Positions 44,437 through 54,130 are shown, counted from the stretch's first letter. The stretch: DNA of 64,000 nt from Rhodoglobus sp. (GCA_025463605.1 JAODAV010000020.1:22161-86160); one strand, 5' to 3'. Program-made: numbers and translations. The notes: generated by a model not told the origin, from the letters alone.

Positions 44437-44887
44437 CGCTTAACCGACTCGAGCGACCGACCTGGGCTTTTGCAAGGAGCAGGTGGCTGCCAGCGGTGTC
44501 CCGCTACTACGACTACAAGTCCGCGAGGCGCTCCCCGTCCGCGCAGGAAATCTGAGCGGCGCACTTCCGCCCTACAGAAACCCTACAAATGACCACGCTC
44601 GGTAGGGCGCCCACGTACATCGACGCCGCGCTCAAAACGCAGGTGGACGGGCGCATCTCGAAGCGCCGGACGGCACGCCGCTTCTTCGCGCGTCTGGTCG
44701 GAACAGATAGCGCACGCCTGCTCGGCCGACGCGTTATCGCGAAGACCGCCGACCACGTCGCCTGCGGATCTGCTCACTTGGCACGACATCCCAAAGATTC
44801 GCTGCCAAGGCCGCGTGGCCCGCATCCCCGGCCTCGGCACGGAAAGGCGTTCAGGAATGGGACATCGGCACCCAGCAGATCGGGTTG
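44437..44887. other. 451 bp without a convincing gene
   Basis: Overlapping short frames on both strands (about 44583-44891) have no ribosome site, odd composition and no recognisable motif. I see only degenerate sequence, perhaps eroded mobile-element DNA at the island border. Confidence 0.5.
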
Positions 44888-46035
44888 CTAATCCGCCGAG
44901 ATCGCCGTGCGCCTCATTGTGTCCGACGGCCTCTCAGAGAACTGGCGTCGGTAGCTGGCGGCGAACCGGCCGAAGTGGGTGACCCCCCATTTCGCGGCGA
45001 CCTCGGTCACCGTCACCGTGCCCGGCTCGGCATCAGAGAGCTCCTTGTGTATCTGTTCCAGACGCAGTTCGCGCAAGTAGGCCATGGGGGTGTTGCTCAT
45101 CGACCGGCGAAACCCTTCCTGCAGGCTGCGCACACTGACAGCGACGCCGTCTGCCAGTTCGGATACGGTCCACGCGTGCTCCGGCTTGGCCCTGAGTAAC
45201 TCGACTGCGTGTGCCACGGGACGCGGTCCGGCAGACGAAACGGGGGCGAGGAGGGCTTCTGAGTAGTTGTGCGGTTGAGCGAGCAGGAGTGACTCCATCA
45301 GCACCTGTTCGAGTCGCTGGGCGAAAAGCGGATGCTGGAGCAGGCCATGTGGGTCGTTCGACACTTGATCGATCAGCAGGAGTGCCTGCAGCACCGCGCA
45401 ACCAGGCCCGGACGTGAGGTCCAGTTGGGGGGAGAACGTTAACGGCTTCGTGGCGCTGTGGCCGAGGAGATTCTCCAACTCGAGTTGCATATCCGTGCGA
45501 GGGATCATCACTGCCAACTGGGAGAATTCCTCGTCGCAGTCCAGATCGGCGGTGTAGCCGGGCGTGAAGACGGCGGCAGTCTGCGGTGTTCCATAAATCG
45601 GCCTGTGCATGCCGGCTCGCATGGTTGCCGTGCCGGCCTGTGCATGCCGGCTCGCATGGTTGCCGTGCCCGTCAACGGTATGTCGACGTGGAAGTCGGTG
45701 GCTTCGGCGGTGTGGATGCGGATGGCGTCGCCGAATCGCAGGTAGCCCGCAGTGGCCCTTCCCACTGTGACGACGTTGAGGCGCAGGTCCACCACGGTAT
45801 CTGTCGATGCCGACGGGAAATTCAAGGGCAGGTAGACGTCGCTGAGGACCTGGCGGGCACGGTCGATGTCGACCGACGACGCGCGTGGGTGAGCCTGGAA
45901 CATCTCTCTGGCGGCTTGTGGCACCTCGAGAGTATAGGTCTGCCGTCTGGGCAGGGCCCCGACCGCGGCTTGGATCTCCTGCCCGCGCAATGTGGATGTT
46001 CCTCCGCGGCGACCGGATTTTGCGGTCGAGAGCAT
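44888..46035 (-). pseudogene. AraC-family regulator broken by a 35-bp tandem duplication
   Basis: The N-terminal part (46035 leftwards; MLSTAKSGRRGGT, then FHVDIPLTGTATMRAGMHRP) and the C-terminal part (MHRPIYGTPQTAAVF to TMRRTAISAD) lie in different frames. They join perfectly if one copy of a 35-bp repeat (45599-45633, 45634-45668) is removed. Restored, it is an AraC_binding_2-type domain plus a two-helix-turn-helix AraC domain (ELADGVAVSVRSLQEGFRRS, AAKWGVTHFGRFAASYR). The SD AAAGG precedes ATG 46035. It should activate the divergent catabolic genes; as sequenced it makes no DNA-binding domain unless translation restarts. Confidence 0.85.
45599..45668. repeat. Perfect 35-bp tandem duplication inside the AraC gene
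   Basis: Two identical 35-bp copies beginning CGGCCTGTGCATGCC abut without a gap. Since 35 is not a multiple of 3, the frame is lost after the first copy. Perfect identity indicates a recent event that could revert by slippage. Confidence 0.92.
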
Positions 46036-46095
46036 CGACCTACCTTTAGGAAATCGTGCCGCCAGAGGGCTGTCGTTCAGGACCTGGGAGGGTCG

Positions 46096-47370
46096 ATGGG
46101 AAGGGTGCCTCGCTGGCTCAGCGCTGTTGTGCTGAGGGCGTGGATAGCCTCGAAGTCGGGAGAGGTCGATCGGCTACCGCGGCCTTGGGATGCGCCAGAA
46201 TCGCACTCGATGGGAGTCGACAGCGATCGGGTTCTCATCCTCGGGGGAGGTCCCGCAGTCGGCTGGGGCGTCCTCAGCCACGAGATCGCGCTTCCCGGTG
46301 CTCTTAGCCGCGCGCTGTCGAGTCGCACCGGGCGGGGCGCGGATGTCTACGTCGCCGCAGTCCCGCGACTGAAGGTGAGCTCGGCACGTGATGCGCTAAG
46401 CAGGCTGGAACTGCATCGATATGACGCTCTGGTCGTCACCCTTGGCGTGAACGACGCTGCGGCCTTGACACCGCTGACATCCTGGGAGCGCGACTTGACC
46501 AGCACGCTTCAAGTGATTGCTCGGCGGTCCTCGCCGGACTCGCGGATATTCGTGGCCGGCGTGCACCCGTTCCGTTCGATCCCGATTTATGACAGCCCAT
46601 TGGGTTCTCTCGCAGACGCTCACGCTCGAAAGATGAACACCATCACCGCGCAAGTTTGCAGCCAGCTGCCGCGCGCGACGTATGTCCCGTTGAGCGCTCC
46701 CGAGCCATGCGATCCCCTCCGGATCCGCAACGCAATGTCCTATCGCCACTGGGCCGACGAACTGGCCGACCGCATGGCACCGGATCTCGATGCTTGGCCC
46801 CCGATAGCCAACTTCACTCGGCCGCTGTGGAGCGATGACGACGCCGACTCCAGACAGGAAAGGGCAGCCGCCGTGAAGGGGCTCGGAACCCTCCTCGAGG
46901 ATAGAAGTCGGCGATTCGACGACGTCCTCGCGTTGGCGTGCACCTCGTTCGGCGTGAAGTCTGCGACGGTGAGTGTTATCGACTCGGATCGCCTCGTGCA
47001 TAAGGCGCAGGTGGGGGACGTGCCCCCGCTGATCATGCTGGGTCAGTCGTTCACGGCCACGGTCATCCGTGAGCGGGATGGCATGGTCATTTCCGATGCG
47101 GCTACGGATGCCCGATTCCGGAGTCTCCCGCACGTGGCCGGTGAACCCCATGTCCGCTTCTACGCCGGCTTCGCTCTGGAGAGTCCAGTCGGAGTCCGCA
47201 TCGGCACTCTGAATATTTTCGACCCAGCGCCCCAGTCCTCCGATGAGTACTGGCGGCGGCTCCGCCTCCGCCAGTTCGGCCTCATGGTGCAGTCGGAGCT
47301 ACGCCGCGGTGGCGAGGGCGCCGGTGGATCAGGCATCGTCATTGGACGTCGGGGCGGTGTGGGGTCGTGA
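46096..47370 (+). CDS. SGNH/GDSL hydrolase-like domain fused to a GAF domain
   Basis: 424 aa. The first 250 residues resemble a SGNH esterase fold: LILGGGPAVGWGVLSHEI in place of the GDSL box, VVTLGVNDAAALTP (block III, Gly and Asn) and a His near YRHWADEL. The nucleophile Ser is not in its normal position, so catalysis is uncertain. The last 150 residues form a GAF domain (FGVKSATVSVIDSDRL, VGVRIGTLNIFDP). ATG 46096 has GGGAGG 4 nt upstream. It is divergent from the AraC gene and upstream of the monooxygenase, which suggests a sensor or regulator for this cluster. Confidence 0.8.
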   Translation: MGRVPRWLSAVVLRAWIASKSGEVDRLPRPWDAPESHSMGVDSDRVLILGGGPAVGWGVLSHEIALPGALSRALSSRTGRGADVYVAAVPRLKVSSARDALSRLELHRYDALVVTLGVNDAAALTPLTSWERDLTSTLQVIARRSSPDSRIFVAGVHPFRSIPIYDSPLGSLADAHARKMNTITAQVCSQLPRATYVPLSAPEPCDPLRIRNAMSYRHWADELADRMAPDLDAWPPIANFTRPLWSDDDADSRQERAAAVKGLGTLLEDRSRRFDDVLALACTSFGVKSATVSVIDSDRLVHKAQVGDVPPLIMLGQSFTATVIRERDGMVISDAATDARFRSLPHVAGEPHVRFYAGFALESPVGVRIGTLNIFDPAPQSSDEYWRRLRLRQFGLMVQSELRRGGEGAGGSGIVIGRRGGVGS

Positions 47371-47430
47371 ACGAGATCAGCCCGTCGCCGCCAACTCGAT
47401 CTCCCCATGCCTGAGCCTTCGGGGGCGGAT

Positions 47431-47459
47431 TTGACCAGAATGTATAGCTGGTATACCGT
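47431..47459 (+). promoter_or_regulatory. Promoter of the monooxygenase/Liv operon with GGTATACC palindrome
   Basis: TTGACC (47431-47436), 17 bp, TACCGT (47454-47459). GGTATACC at 47450-47457 is a perfect palindrome over the -10 element and could be an operator. The position shows that translation must begin after about 47466. Confidence 0.6.
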
Positions 47460-47478
47460 ACAAACAATCGTGGACTCA

Positions 47479-49467
47479 ATGACGAGCGAGGGGCTCTCTT
47501 TGCCAAATCCTGCACGCTTCACTGCTACGGACGAACAGATCCGGGATGCAGTTGCGGAAGCCGAGCTTCCTGCGCTTCTTGTCGCCCTTGCGCATGCCAC
47601 CGGAGACATCACACTCATTAGAGACGAGCTGCGACCCCCCATGCCGCTCGCGCCAGCCGCACTCCCAGCGCAGGGCGGGATGTCGGAGGCCCAGCAGAGC
47701 CTCGCCCGCCGTGACGCGGTCGAAGCCATAATCCGCTTCAGGGATGCGGGAGCCGAATCGGTACCGCTGCCCGACACGGCCCGTCTGACCGAACTCATGG
47801 CTTTCATCGCCCGCGACGCTGGGCCCGAGTACCTCCCCTTCCTCCTGCACGAGCTCGACCTCCCTCCGGGGATCGGTGCACCTTCGTGGAGCAAGCAGGA
47901 CGTGGCGCCCGATCGGGACTTCGTTGTTGGAATCATCGGGGCGGGTATGTCCGGACTCGCGGCAGCGTACCGCTTGCGCCAGGCGGGCATCCCGTTCACG
48001 ATCTTCGAGAAGAACGAGGACGTAGGCGGAACGTGGTTCGAGAACAGCTACCCGGGCTGCCGTCTAGACACGAACAACTTCGCATACAGCTACTCCTTCG
48101 TGCAGAAGATGGACTGGCCACACCAGTTCTCCACCCGCGACGCGATCCTCGGATACTTCCGGGATGTCGCAGACGAGACGGGTCTTCGCGACAGCGTGCA
48201 GTTCGGCACTGAGGTGACGGAGGCGCGCTTCGACGACGCGACCGACAGCTGGACGTTGCGTCACCGGGGCCCGGACGGTACCGAGAGCGTGACGCGGGTC
48301 AATGCGATCATCAGCGCGGTCGGCCAGTTGAACCGCCCGAACTTCCCTGCCATCCCGGGCCGCGACAGGTTCGCCGGGGAGAGTTGGCACACGGCCCAGT
48401 GGCGCCATGACGTCGAACTGGAGGGCATGCGGGTCGCTGTCATCGGGACCGGCGCGAGCGCCTTCCAAGTGGTGCCGTCGATCGCGGAGAAGGTCGAGCG
48501 ACTCGACATCTTCCAGCGCAACCCACCGTGGATGTACCCGACGCCGAACTACCACGACGAGAACTCCGCCGGACTGCTCTGGCTGTTCGAGGTGGTGCCC
48601 TTCTACCACCGCTGGTACCGGTTCTTCCAGTTCTGGAGTTCGGTGGAGGGACGTCGCAGGTTCGCGGCCGTGGATCCCGAATGGTCCACGCCAGGCTCGG
48701 TATCCGCGGACAACGAGACGATGAGGCGCGCACTGACCGCCTACCTGCAGGACCAATTCAGCGACCGACCCGACCTCGCCGCGAAGGTTATCCCGACCTA
48801 TCCCCCGGCCGCCAAACGAATGCTGCGGGACAACGGGGTGTGGGCGGAAGCCCTCAAGCGCCCCCACGTCAACCTGATCACGGACGGCATCGCCGAGATC
48901 ACGGAGACCGGTGTACGCACGGTTGACGGCCGGCTTCACGAGGTGGACGTGATCATCTACGGCACCGGCTTCACCGCCTCGGACTTCCTCACGCCGATGA
49001 CGGTCGTCGGGGCCGCGGGCCGGGACTTGCACGAGTACTGGCAGGGCAACTCCCAGGCGTACCTGGGCATCACCATCCCGGGATTTCCCAATCTGTTCTG
49101 CCTCTACGGCCCCAACACCAATCTGGTGGTCAACGGCAGCATCATCCTGTTCTCGGAGCTCGCCGTGGACTATGTGCTCGAATGCATCCACTCGCTTCTG
49201 ACTCAGGGCTACTCGGCCCTCGACCTGCGGCAGGACGCGTACGAGGAGTACAACCGGGTCATCGACGAGGCGAATGCGCTCACCGCATGGGGCGCGTCGG
49301 ACGTGAGCAGCTGGTACAAGAACGCGCTGGGGCGTGTCTCGCAGAACTGGCCGCTGCCGTTGCTCGACTACTGGACCAGGACCCGCGACCTCGACACGGA
49401 CGCGTACCAGTTCCGCACCTCGACCGCCGCGCTGGGGGTCGCCGAGGACCAGCTCGCCCGCCCCTGA
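47479..49467 (+). CDS. HapE-like FAD-dependent Baeyer-Villiger monooxygenase
   Basis: Class B flavoprotein monooxygenase of 662 aa. About 140 N-terminal residues precede the FAD motif VVGIIGAGMSGLAAAYRLRQ, as in 4-hydroxyacetophenone monooxygenase. The NADPH motif is MRVAVIGTGASAFQVVPSI. GGTWFENSYPGCRLDTNNF is typical of the family. It would insert oxygen next to a carbonyl group to give an ester or lactone, which the hydrolase at 54131 could open. ATG 47479 is chosen because the promoter (47431-47459) lies within the longer frame; GTG 47470 is possible. Confidence 0.92.
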   Translation: MTSEGLSLPNPARFTATDEQIRDAVAEAELPALLVALAHATGDITLIRDELRPPMPLAPAALPAQGGMSEAQQSLARRDAVEAIIRFRDAGAESVPLPDTARLTELMAFIARDAGPEYLPFLLHELDLPPGIGAPSWSKQDVAPDRDFVVGIIGAGMSGLAAAYRLRQAGIPFTIFEKNEDVGGTWFENSYPGCRLDTNNFAYSYSFVQKMDWPHQFSTRDAILGYFRDVADETGLRDSVQFGTEVTEARFDDATDSWTLRHRGPDGTESVTRVNAIISAVGQLNRPNFPAIPGRDRFAGESWHTAQWRHDVELEGMRVAVIGTGASAFQVVPSIAEKVERLDIFQRNPPWMYPTPNYHDENSAGLLWLFEVVPFYHRWYRFFQFWSSVEGRRRFAAVDPEWSTPGSVSADNETMRRALTAYLQDQFSDRPDLAAKVIPTYPPAAKRMLRDNGVWAEALKRPHVNLITDGIAEITETGVRTVDGRLHEVDVIIYGTGFTASDFLTPMTVVGAAGRDLHEYWQGNSQAYLGITIPGFPNLFCLYGPNTNLVVNGSIILFSELAVDYVLECIHSLLTQGYSALDLRQDAYEEYNRVIDEANALTAWGASDVSSWYKNALGRVSQNWPLPLLDYWTRTRDLDTDAYQFRTSTAALGVAEDQLARP

Positions 49468-49513
49468 CCCAACCGGTTTCACCCCACTCGCACCAAGAGA
49501 AAGAGAGTACAGA

Positions 49514-50725
49514 TTGGCAAAACGTAGGAAGTTACTTGCTATCACCGCCGCCGTCGGCCTCACGCTGGCATTCAGCGGATGTGCCGGCTCAGCGCTCGGC
49601 GGAGACGACGAAGCCCCCTCGGGCGAGGCTGAGTCCATCAAGGTCGGGCTGATGCTCCCGCTGTCTGGCGTGTACGCGCCCCTCGGCGAGGAGATGCTGG
49701 CGGGCTTCGAGCTGTACCTGGAGCAGAATGACGGTCAGCTGGCCGGTCACGACGTCGAGTTGGTGGTCGAGGATGACGAGGCCAACGCACAGACCGGACT
49801 CCTCGTCGCGAACAAGTTGATCCAGGAGGACCAGGTCGACTTCGCGGTGGGAATCGTGAGCTCCGCTGTCGCGGGCGCTGTCGCTCCCCTGTTCGAGACC
49901 GCCCAGATTCCGCTCCTTGTGGCGGTATCGACCTTCAACGCACTCACCGGTGACCAGAAGTCCGACTTCGTCTACCGCGTCGGGCTGTCCAGCTACCAGG
50001 CGCAGTACGCGGGCGGCCAGTGGATGCATGAAGGCCTCGGGGCCGACACGCTGTTCCTGATGGCGGCCGATTACGCGGGCGGCCACGAGAGCGCGAACGA
50101 CTTGCGCGCGGGATTCGAGGCGGCTGGCGGCACGGTTGTCGGAGAGGCATATCCCCCCTTCGGCACGACGCAGGACTACCAGCCGTTCCTCAGCCAGGCC
50201 AAGAGCTCCGGAGCCGAGGCCATCTATGGGTTCTTCGGTGGCGGCGAGGCCGTCAGCGTCGTCAAGCAGTACGACGAGTTCGGACTCAAGGCAGACATTC
50301 CGCTGGTCGGTGGAGCATCACTCACCTCGGGTGACGTACTCAGCGCCCAGGGTGCGTCCGCTGAAGGCGTTTACACGGTGATGTCCTACGTGCCCACTCT
50401 CGAGAACGAAGCCAACGAAGCGTTCGTTGCCGCCTTCGAGGAGAAGACCGGCAACGTGCCGTCGTACTTCGCCCTCTACCCGTACGATGCAGCCCAGGTC
50501 ATTGCGGCTGCACTCGAAAAGGTCGGCAGCACGAGCGACAGGGTCGCCCTGGCCAAGGCCATGGAAGGCGTCGAGATCGTCAGCCCGCGCGGACCCCTGA
50601 CGATCGACCCGGACACGCATGGCACCATCCAGTCCATGTACATCGTTCAGATCCAGGACGTCGACGGCGTGCTTACGCCCGTCGTCGTCGCCGACCTCGG
50701 GCTGCTGGGCGAGCAGCCGGAGTAA
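49514..50725 (+). CDS. Liv-type ABC transporter substrate-binding lipoprotein
   Basis: 403-aa binding protein of the leucine/isoleucine/valine-binding family. A lipobox (LAFSGC) ends the signal peptide. IKVGLMLPLSGVYAPLGEEM begins the type-1 periplasmic fold and YPYDAAQVIAAALEKVG is the C-lobe. TTG 49514 follows AAAGAGAG at a good distance. Family members bind amino acids, amides, urea or aromatic acids; here the neighbours favour an aromatic or small carbonyl compound. It lies 46 bp after the monooxygenase. Confidence 0.93.
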   Translation: MAKRRKLLAITAAVGLTLAFSGCAGSALGGDDEAPSGEAESIKVGLMLPLSGVYAPLGEEMLAGFELYLEQNDGQLAGHDVELVVEDDEANAQTGLLVANKLIQEDQVDFAVGIVSSAVAGAVAPLFETAQIPLLVAVSTFNALTGDQKSDFVYRVGLSSYQAQYAGGQWMHEGLGADTLFLMAADYAGGHESANDLRAGFEAAGGTVVGEAYPPFGTTQDYQPFLSQAKSSGAEAIYGFFGGGEAVSVVKQYDEFGLKADIPLVGGASLTSGDVLSAQGASAEGVYTVMSYVPTLENEANEAFVAAFEEKTGNVPSYFALYPYDAAQVIAAALEKVGSTSDRVALAKAMEGVEIVSPRGPLTIDPDTHGTIQSMYIVQIQDVDGVLTPVVVADLGLLGEQPE

Positions 50726-50743
50726 TCCCCCAGGGAGTGGAGC

Positions 50744-50783
50744 AGGTGGCTTCCTTCCCGTCAACTAAGGAAGGAAGCCACCT
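50744..50783 (+). promoter_or_regulatory. Hairpin masking the livH ribosome site
   Basis: AGGTGGCTTCCTT (50744-50756) pairs perfectly with AAGGAAGCCACCT (50771-50783) around a 14-nt loop. The right arm contains the livH Shine-Dalgarno region and the first base of its TTG start. It should lower translation of the permease relative to the binding protein, or act as a switch. Confidence 0.75.
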
Positions 50784-51649
50784 TGTCCGACTACCTATTC
50801 ACTTTCGTGAACGGGCTCGCGCGCGGGCTGTTGCTGTTTACGATGGCAGCGGGCCTCTCGCTCCTCTTCGGAGTGATGCGCGTGCTCAATCTCGCGCACG
50901 GCGCCATCGTGCTGGCGGGCGGTTACGTCGCGGTGACCCTCACGGCCCGGGCGACCGGAATGGGCCTCATCGAGGCGCTGCCCATCGCGCTCGTGGTGGG
51001 AGCCCTGATCGGGACGGCCCTGTACTTCGCAGTGAAGCCACTGCTGCATCGCGATCATCTGGACCAGGGGCTGCTTACCCTGGGCTTCGCGTTCATCTTC
51101 GCGGACATCGCGGAGCTATTCTGGGGCACTCAGGTCTATTCGCCACCGCCGCCCGATTTCCTCAACCGCTCGATCGAACTGCTCGGGGGTTCGTACCCCC
51201 TCTACCGCCTGGTCGTAGTGGGCGTGGGCATTGTGATCGCCGTGGCCATCTTCGTGGTCTTCGAGCGCACACGACTCGGCGCCATCCTGCGTGCGGCAGT
51301 CTCCGATCGCGAGATGGTGGCTGCGGTCGGCTTCCGAGTGCCCCTCATCATGGGCGGCGTCTTCGCAGGGGCATCCGCACTCGCGGCTCTCGGTGGCGTC
51401 ATCGGAGCGCCCATCGTCGGAGTGCGGCTCGGACTCGACACTGAGACGCTCATCCTCGCGCTCGTGGTAATTGTCATCGGCGGGCTCGGCTCACTCAAGG
51501 GTGCACTCATCGGAGCCCTCCTGGTCGGACAGGTGCAAACGCTGGGAATCCTGTTGCTGCCCCAGGCGTCGGCATTCCTCCTCTTCGGAGTGATGGCCAT
51601 CGTCCTCATTTTCAAGCCCGCGGGCCTATTCGGAGAGACCGTCAAGTGA
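50783..51649 (+). CDS. livH: Branched-chain-type ABC transporter permease LivH
   Basis: 288 aa with about eight membrane helices. GLSLLFGVMRVLNLAHGAIV is the LivH signature, and VIGGLGSLKGALIGALLVGQ the C-terminal cytoplasmic loop that contacts the ATPases. The start is TTG, within a hairpin that hides its ribosome site. It overlaps livM by 4 bp. Confidence 0.94.
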   Translation: MSDYLFTFVNGLARGLLLFTMAAGLSLLFGVMRVLNLAHGAIVLAGGYVAVTLTARATGMGLIEALPIALVVGALIGTALYFAVKPLLHRDHLDQGLLTLGFAFIFADIAELFWGTQVYSPPPPDFLNRSIELLGGSYPLYRLVVVGVGIVIAVAIFVVFERTRLGAILRAAVSDREMVAAVGFRVPLIMGGVFAGASALAALGGVIGAPIVGVRLGLDTETLILALVVIVIGGLGSLKGALIGALLVGQVQTLGILLLPQASAFLLFGVMAIVLIFKPAGLFGETVK

Positions 51650-52635
51650 CCTCTACATCCAGAATGCGCTGGGTTGTGCGCCTTGCCGTCCTCGCGCTCC
51701 TCATGGCCATCCCGTTCATCGTCAATGAGTACCGCGTTGGTCTCGTGGCGCAGATCCTGATCTTCGGCTTGGCGGCCGCCAGCCTCAATGTGCTGGTGGG
51801 TGTGGCTGGCCTGCCGTCGCTCGGACATGCCGCCTTCTTCGGTGTCGGCGGCTACGCCGCGGGCCTGACCGCGATCCACCTCACGCAATCGGTCTGGGTG
51901 TGCCTCATCATGGCCGCTCTCGTGGGAGCCGTGCTCGCTGTCCCCGCCGGGCTGCTGTCCGTGCGCTTAGGAGGAATCACATTCCTCATGCTGAGTCTGG
52001 CGATCGCCGAGATCCTCTACAGCGCGAGCGAGACCTGGCGCGACGTCACCGGCGGCTCTGACGGTCTCAGCGGCATCCCCAGCCTGGAGCTCTTCCCGGG
52101 CTTCGCCCTCGACCTCGTGGTCGAGCGCTACTACTTCGTGGTCGTTATCTTCGCCGTGCTGTACATGGTGCTTCGCAGGTTCGTCGACTCCCCGACAGGC
52201 TGGTCGCTGCGCGGCGTCACCTCCAACTCCGAACGCATGGCCTCCATGGGGTACGACGTGAACCGTTACCGGTTCGTCGCCTATGTGGTCGCGGGCGTCG
52301 TGGGAGCAGTGGCCGGCGGGCTCAACGTCGAGTACTCGCGCTTCGCCTCGCCCGAGGACCTGGGGTTCGCGCTCTCGTCGCTCCTGCTGGTGATCGTGAT
52401 CCTCGGAGGCAGGAAGCGCCTCGAGGGAGCGATCATCGCTGCGGCGATCATCGTCTACATCCGGCAGGAGCTGTCCTCCCAGTTCAACACCTGGGAGTTC
52501 GGCCTCGGCCTCATCCTCGTGCTCGTCATCTACTTCCTCCCGGGTGGGCTCTCCGGAGTGCGCGACCAGGTGGTGAAGGCGCTCGCGCGCCGAAGAGCCT
52601 TACGCGTCAAGACCACCGAAGGGGGCACCCCGTGA
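51646..52635 (+). CDS. livM: Branched-chain-type ABC transporter permease LivM
   Basis: 329 aa, membrane-embedded. AASLNVLVGVAGLPSLGHAA is the LivM signature, and VILGGRKRLEGAIIAA the coupling loop. The GTG start overlaps livH (GTGA) and the stop overlaps livG. With LivH it forms the channel of the importer. Confidence 0.94.
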   Translation: MTSTSRMRWVVRLAVLALLMAIPFIVNEYRVGLVAQILIFGLAAASLNVLVGVAGLPSLGHAAFFGVGGYAAGLTAIHLTQSVWVCLIMAALVGAVLAVPAGLLSVRLGGITFLMLSLAIAEILYSASETWRDVTGGSDGLSGIPSLELFPGFALDLVVERYYFVVVIFAVLYMVLRRFVDSPTGWSLRGVTSNSERMASMGYDVNRYRFVAYVVAGVVGAVAGGLNVEYSRFASPEDLGFALSSLLLVIVILGGRKRLEGAIIAAAIIVYIRQELSSQFNTWEFGLGLILVLVIYFLPGGLSGVRDQVVKALARRRALRVKTTEGGTP

Positions 52636-53426
52636 CCGATAGCGCTACGTCGAATGACGCCCTGACAGACGAGCCGCTCCTGCGCCTGACCGGCGTGTCG
52701 AAGGTATTCGGCACCGTCGCGGCAGTGAAGAACGTGAACCTCGACGTGCGGCCGGGTGAGCATCGCGCGCTTATCGGGCCAAACGGTGCGGGCAAGAGCA
52801 CGCTATTCAAGCTCGTGACGGGGCAATTGCCCCCGACCGACGGAAGCATCGTCTTCGGGGGAGACGATGTCAGCGGATGGCCGGCGTTTCGCCGTGCGCG
52901 CGTCGGAATGGCGATGACCTTCCAGCACAGCAACCTGTTCGACGACCTCACGGTTCGGGAGAACGTGACCCTGGCCGTGCAGCGCCAACGCGGCCGCGCC
53001 GGGCGTGTGCTGACGCCACTGCGCCGCGAGAGGGAAGTGCACGAGCGGGTCGCCGTCCTCCTCGAGGAGTCGAAGCTGTCGGTACACGCCGACCGCCCGG
53101 CCGGCGCTCTCGCACACGGTCAGCGGCGGCGAGTGGAAATCGCCCTGGCGTACGCGACGGAGCCGCGGCTCCTGCTGCTCGACGAGCCCGCGGCCGGTAT
53201 GTCGCCCGGCGAGATCGAGGACTTCCTCGATCTGCTGCTATCCCGGCCGAATCTGACCTTCGTCATGATCGAGCACAACATCGACCTCGTGATGCGAATC
53301 GCGTCATCCATCTCCGTGCTCGACGCGGGCGAGATCATCGCTGAAGGCCCGCCCGCGTCGATCGTTGCCTCCGAAGCGGTTCAGGTGGCCTATCTCGGCT
53401 CTGCCGGAAAGGGGACGGCACAGTGA
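52632..53426 (+). CDS. livG: ABC transporter ATP-binding protein LivG
   Basis: 264-aa ATPase. Walker A is GPNGAGKSTLF, Walker B LLLLDEPAAGMSPGE, and the switch His is in MIEHNIDLV. The signature segment reads LAHGQRRRVEIALA instead of the usual LSYGxQR, with Ala-His in the place of Ser-Tyr. It overlaps both neighbours by 4 bp. It powers the LivHM channel together with LivF. Confidence 0.94.
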   Translation: MTDSATSNDALTDEPLLRLTGVSKVFGTVAAVKNVNLDVRPGEHRALIGPNGAGKSTLFKLVTGQLPPTDGSIVFGGDDVSGWPAFRRARVGMAMTFQHSNLFDDLTVRENVTLAVQRQRGRAGRVLTPLRREREVHERVAVLLEESKLSVHADRPAGALAHGQRRRVEIALAYATEPRLLLLDEPAAGMSPGEIEDFLDLLLSRPNLTFVMIEHNIDLVMRIASSISVLDAGEIIAEGPPASIVASEAVQVAYLGSAGKGTAQ

Positions 53427-54127
53427 GCTACGTATTGGAAGTCAGGGACCTGCATCTGCGGTTGGGGGCGAGCCACATCATCAAGGGGGTGGACCTTACC
53501 GTCGGCGAGGGCGAGGCGGTAGCACTGTTCGGGCGCAATGGTGTTGGCAAGTCCACTCTCATGCACGCCCTCATGGGGTTGGTGCGCGCCAGCGCCGGCA
53601 GCTTCCTGCTCTCGGGCGAGGACCTGACGGGCAAGCCGATCGACAGGATCGCCCGCGCGGGCCTCGCCATCGTGCCGCAGGGGCGCCGCATCTTCCCCAC
53701 GCTCACGGTGCAGGAAACGCTCACTTTGGGGGCGAGGAAGGCAGCCGGCGGGTGGACCCTTGAGCGGGTCTACGACCTCCTTCCCCGGCTGGCGGAGCGC
53801 CGTAAGCAGCATGTGGGACTGATGTCGGGGGGCGAACAGCAGATGGTCGCCATCGGGCGAGCGCTGCTGCGCAACCCCAAGCTGCTGCTGCTGGATGAGC
53901 CGTCGGAGGGCCTCGCGCCGCGGATCGTAGGGGAGCTCGGCGAGGTAATGGCGGCCCTGCGCAGCGACGGCCTCAGCATCCTCATCGTCGAGCAGAACCT
54001 CGAACTGGGCGTAAATCTGGCCGACCGGGTCCTCATCATGGACATGGGCCGGATCGTGCACGAGTCACCGGTTCAGGAGTTCCGCGACGACCCGTCGATC
54101 GCCCACCGTCATCTCGGGATCCTCTAG
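53423..54127 (+). CDS. livF: ABC transporter ATP-binding protein LivF
   Basis: 234-aa ATPase. Walker A is GRNGVGKSTLM, the signature MSGGEQQMVAIGRAL, Walker B LLLLDEPSEGLAP, and the switch region IVEQNLELG. The coupled GTG start overlaps livG. It completes the five-part importer. Confidence 0.95.
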   Translation: MSYVLEVRDLHLRLGASHIIKGVDLTVGEGEAVALFGRNGVGKSTLMHALMGLVRASAGSFLLSGEDLTGKPIDRIARAGLAIVPQGRRIFPTLTVQETLTLGARKAAGGWTLERVYDLLPRLAERRKQHVGLMSGGEQQMVAIGRALLRNPKLLLLDEPSEGLAPRIVGELGEVMAALRSDGLSILIVEQNLELGVNLADRVLIMDMGRIVHESPVQEFRDDPSIAHRHLGIL

Positions 54128-54130
54128 TCG

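Noticed and set aside
44583..44891. Overlapping short frames on both strands beyond attR
   Set aside because: No ribosome site, no motif and unusual composition; an integrase remnant could not be shown.
48064..49641. 525-aa minus-strand frame
   Set aside because: Antisense to the monooxygenase gene, which carries intact FAD and NADPH motifs.
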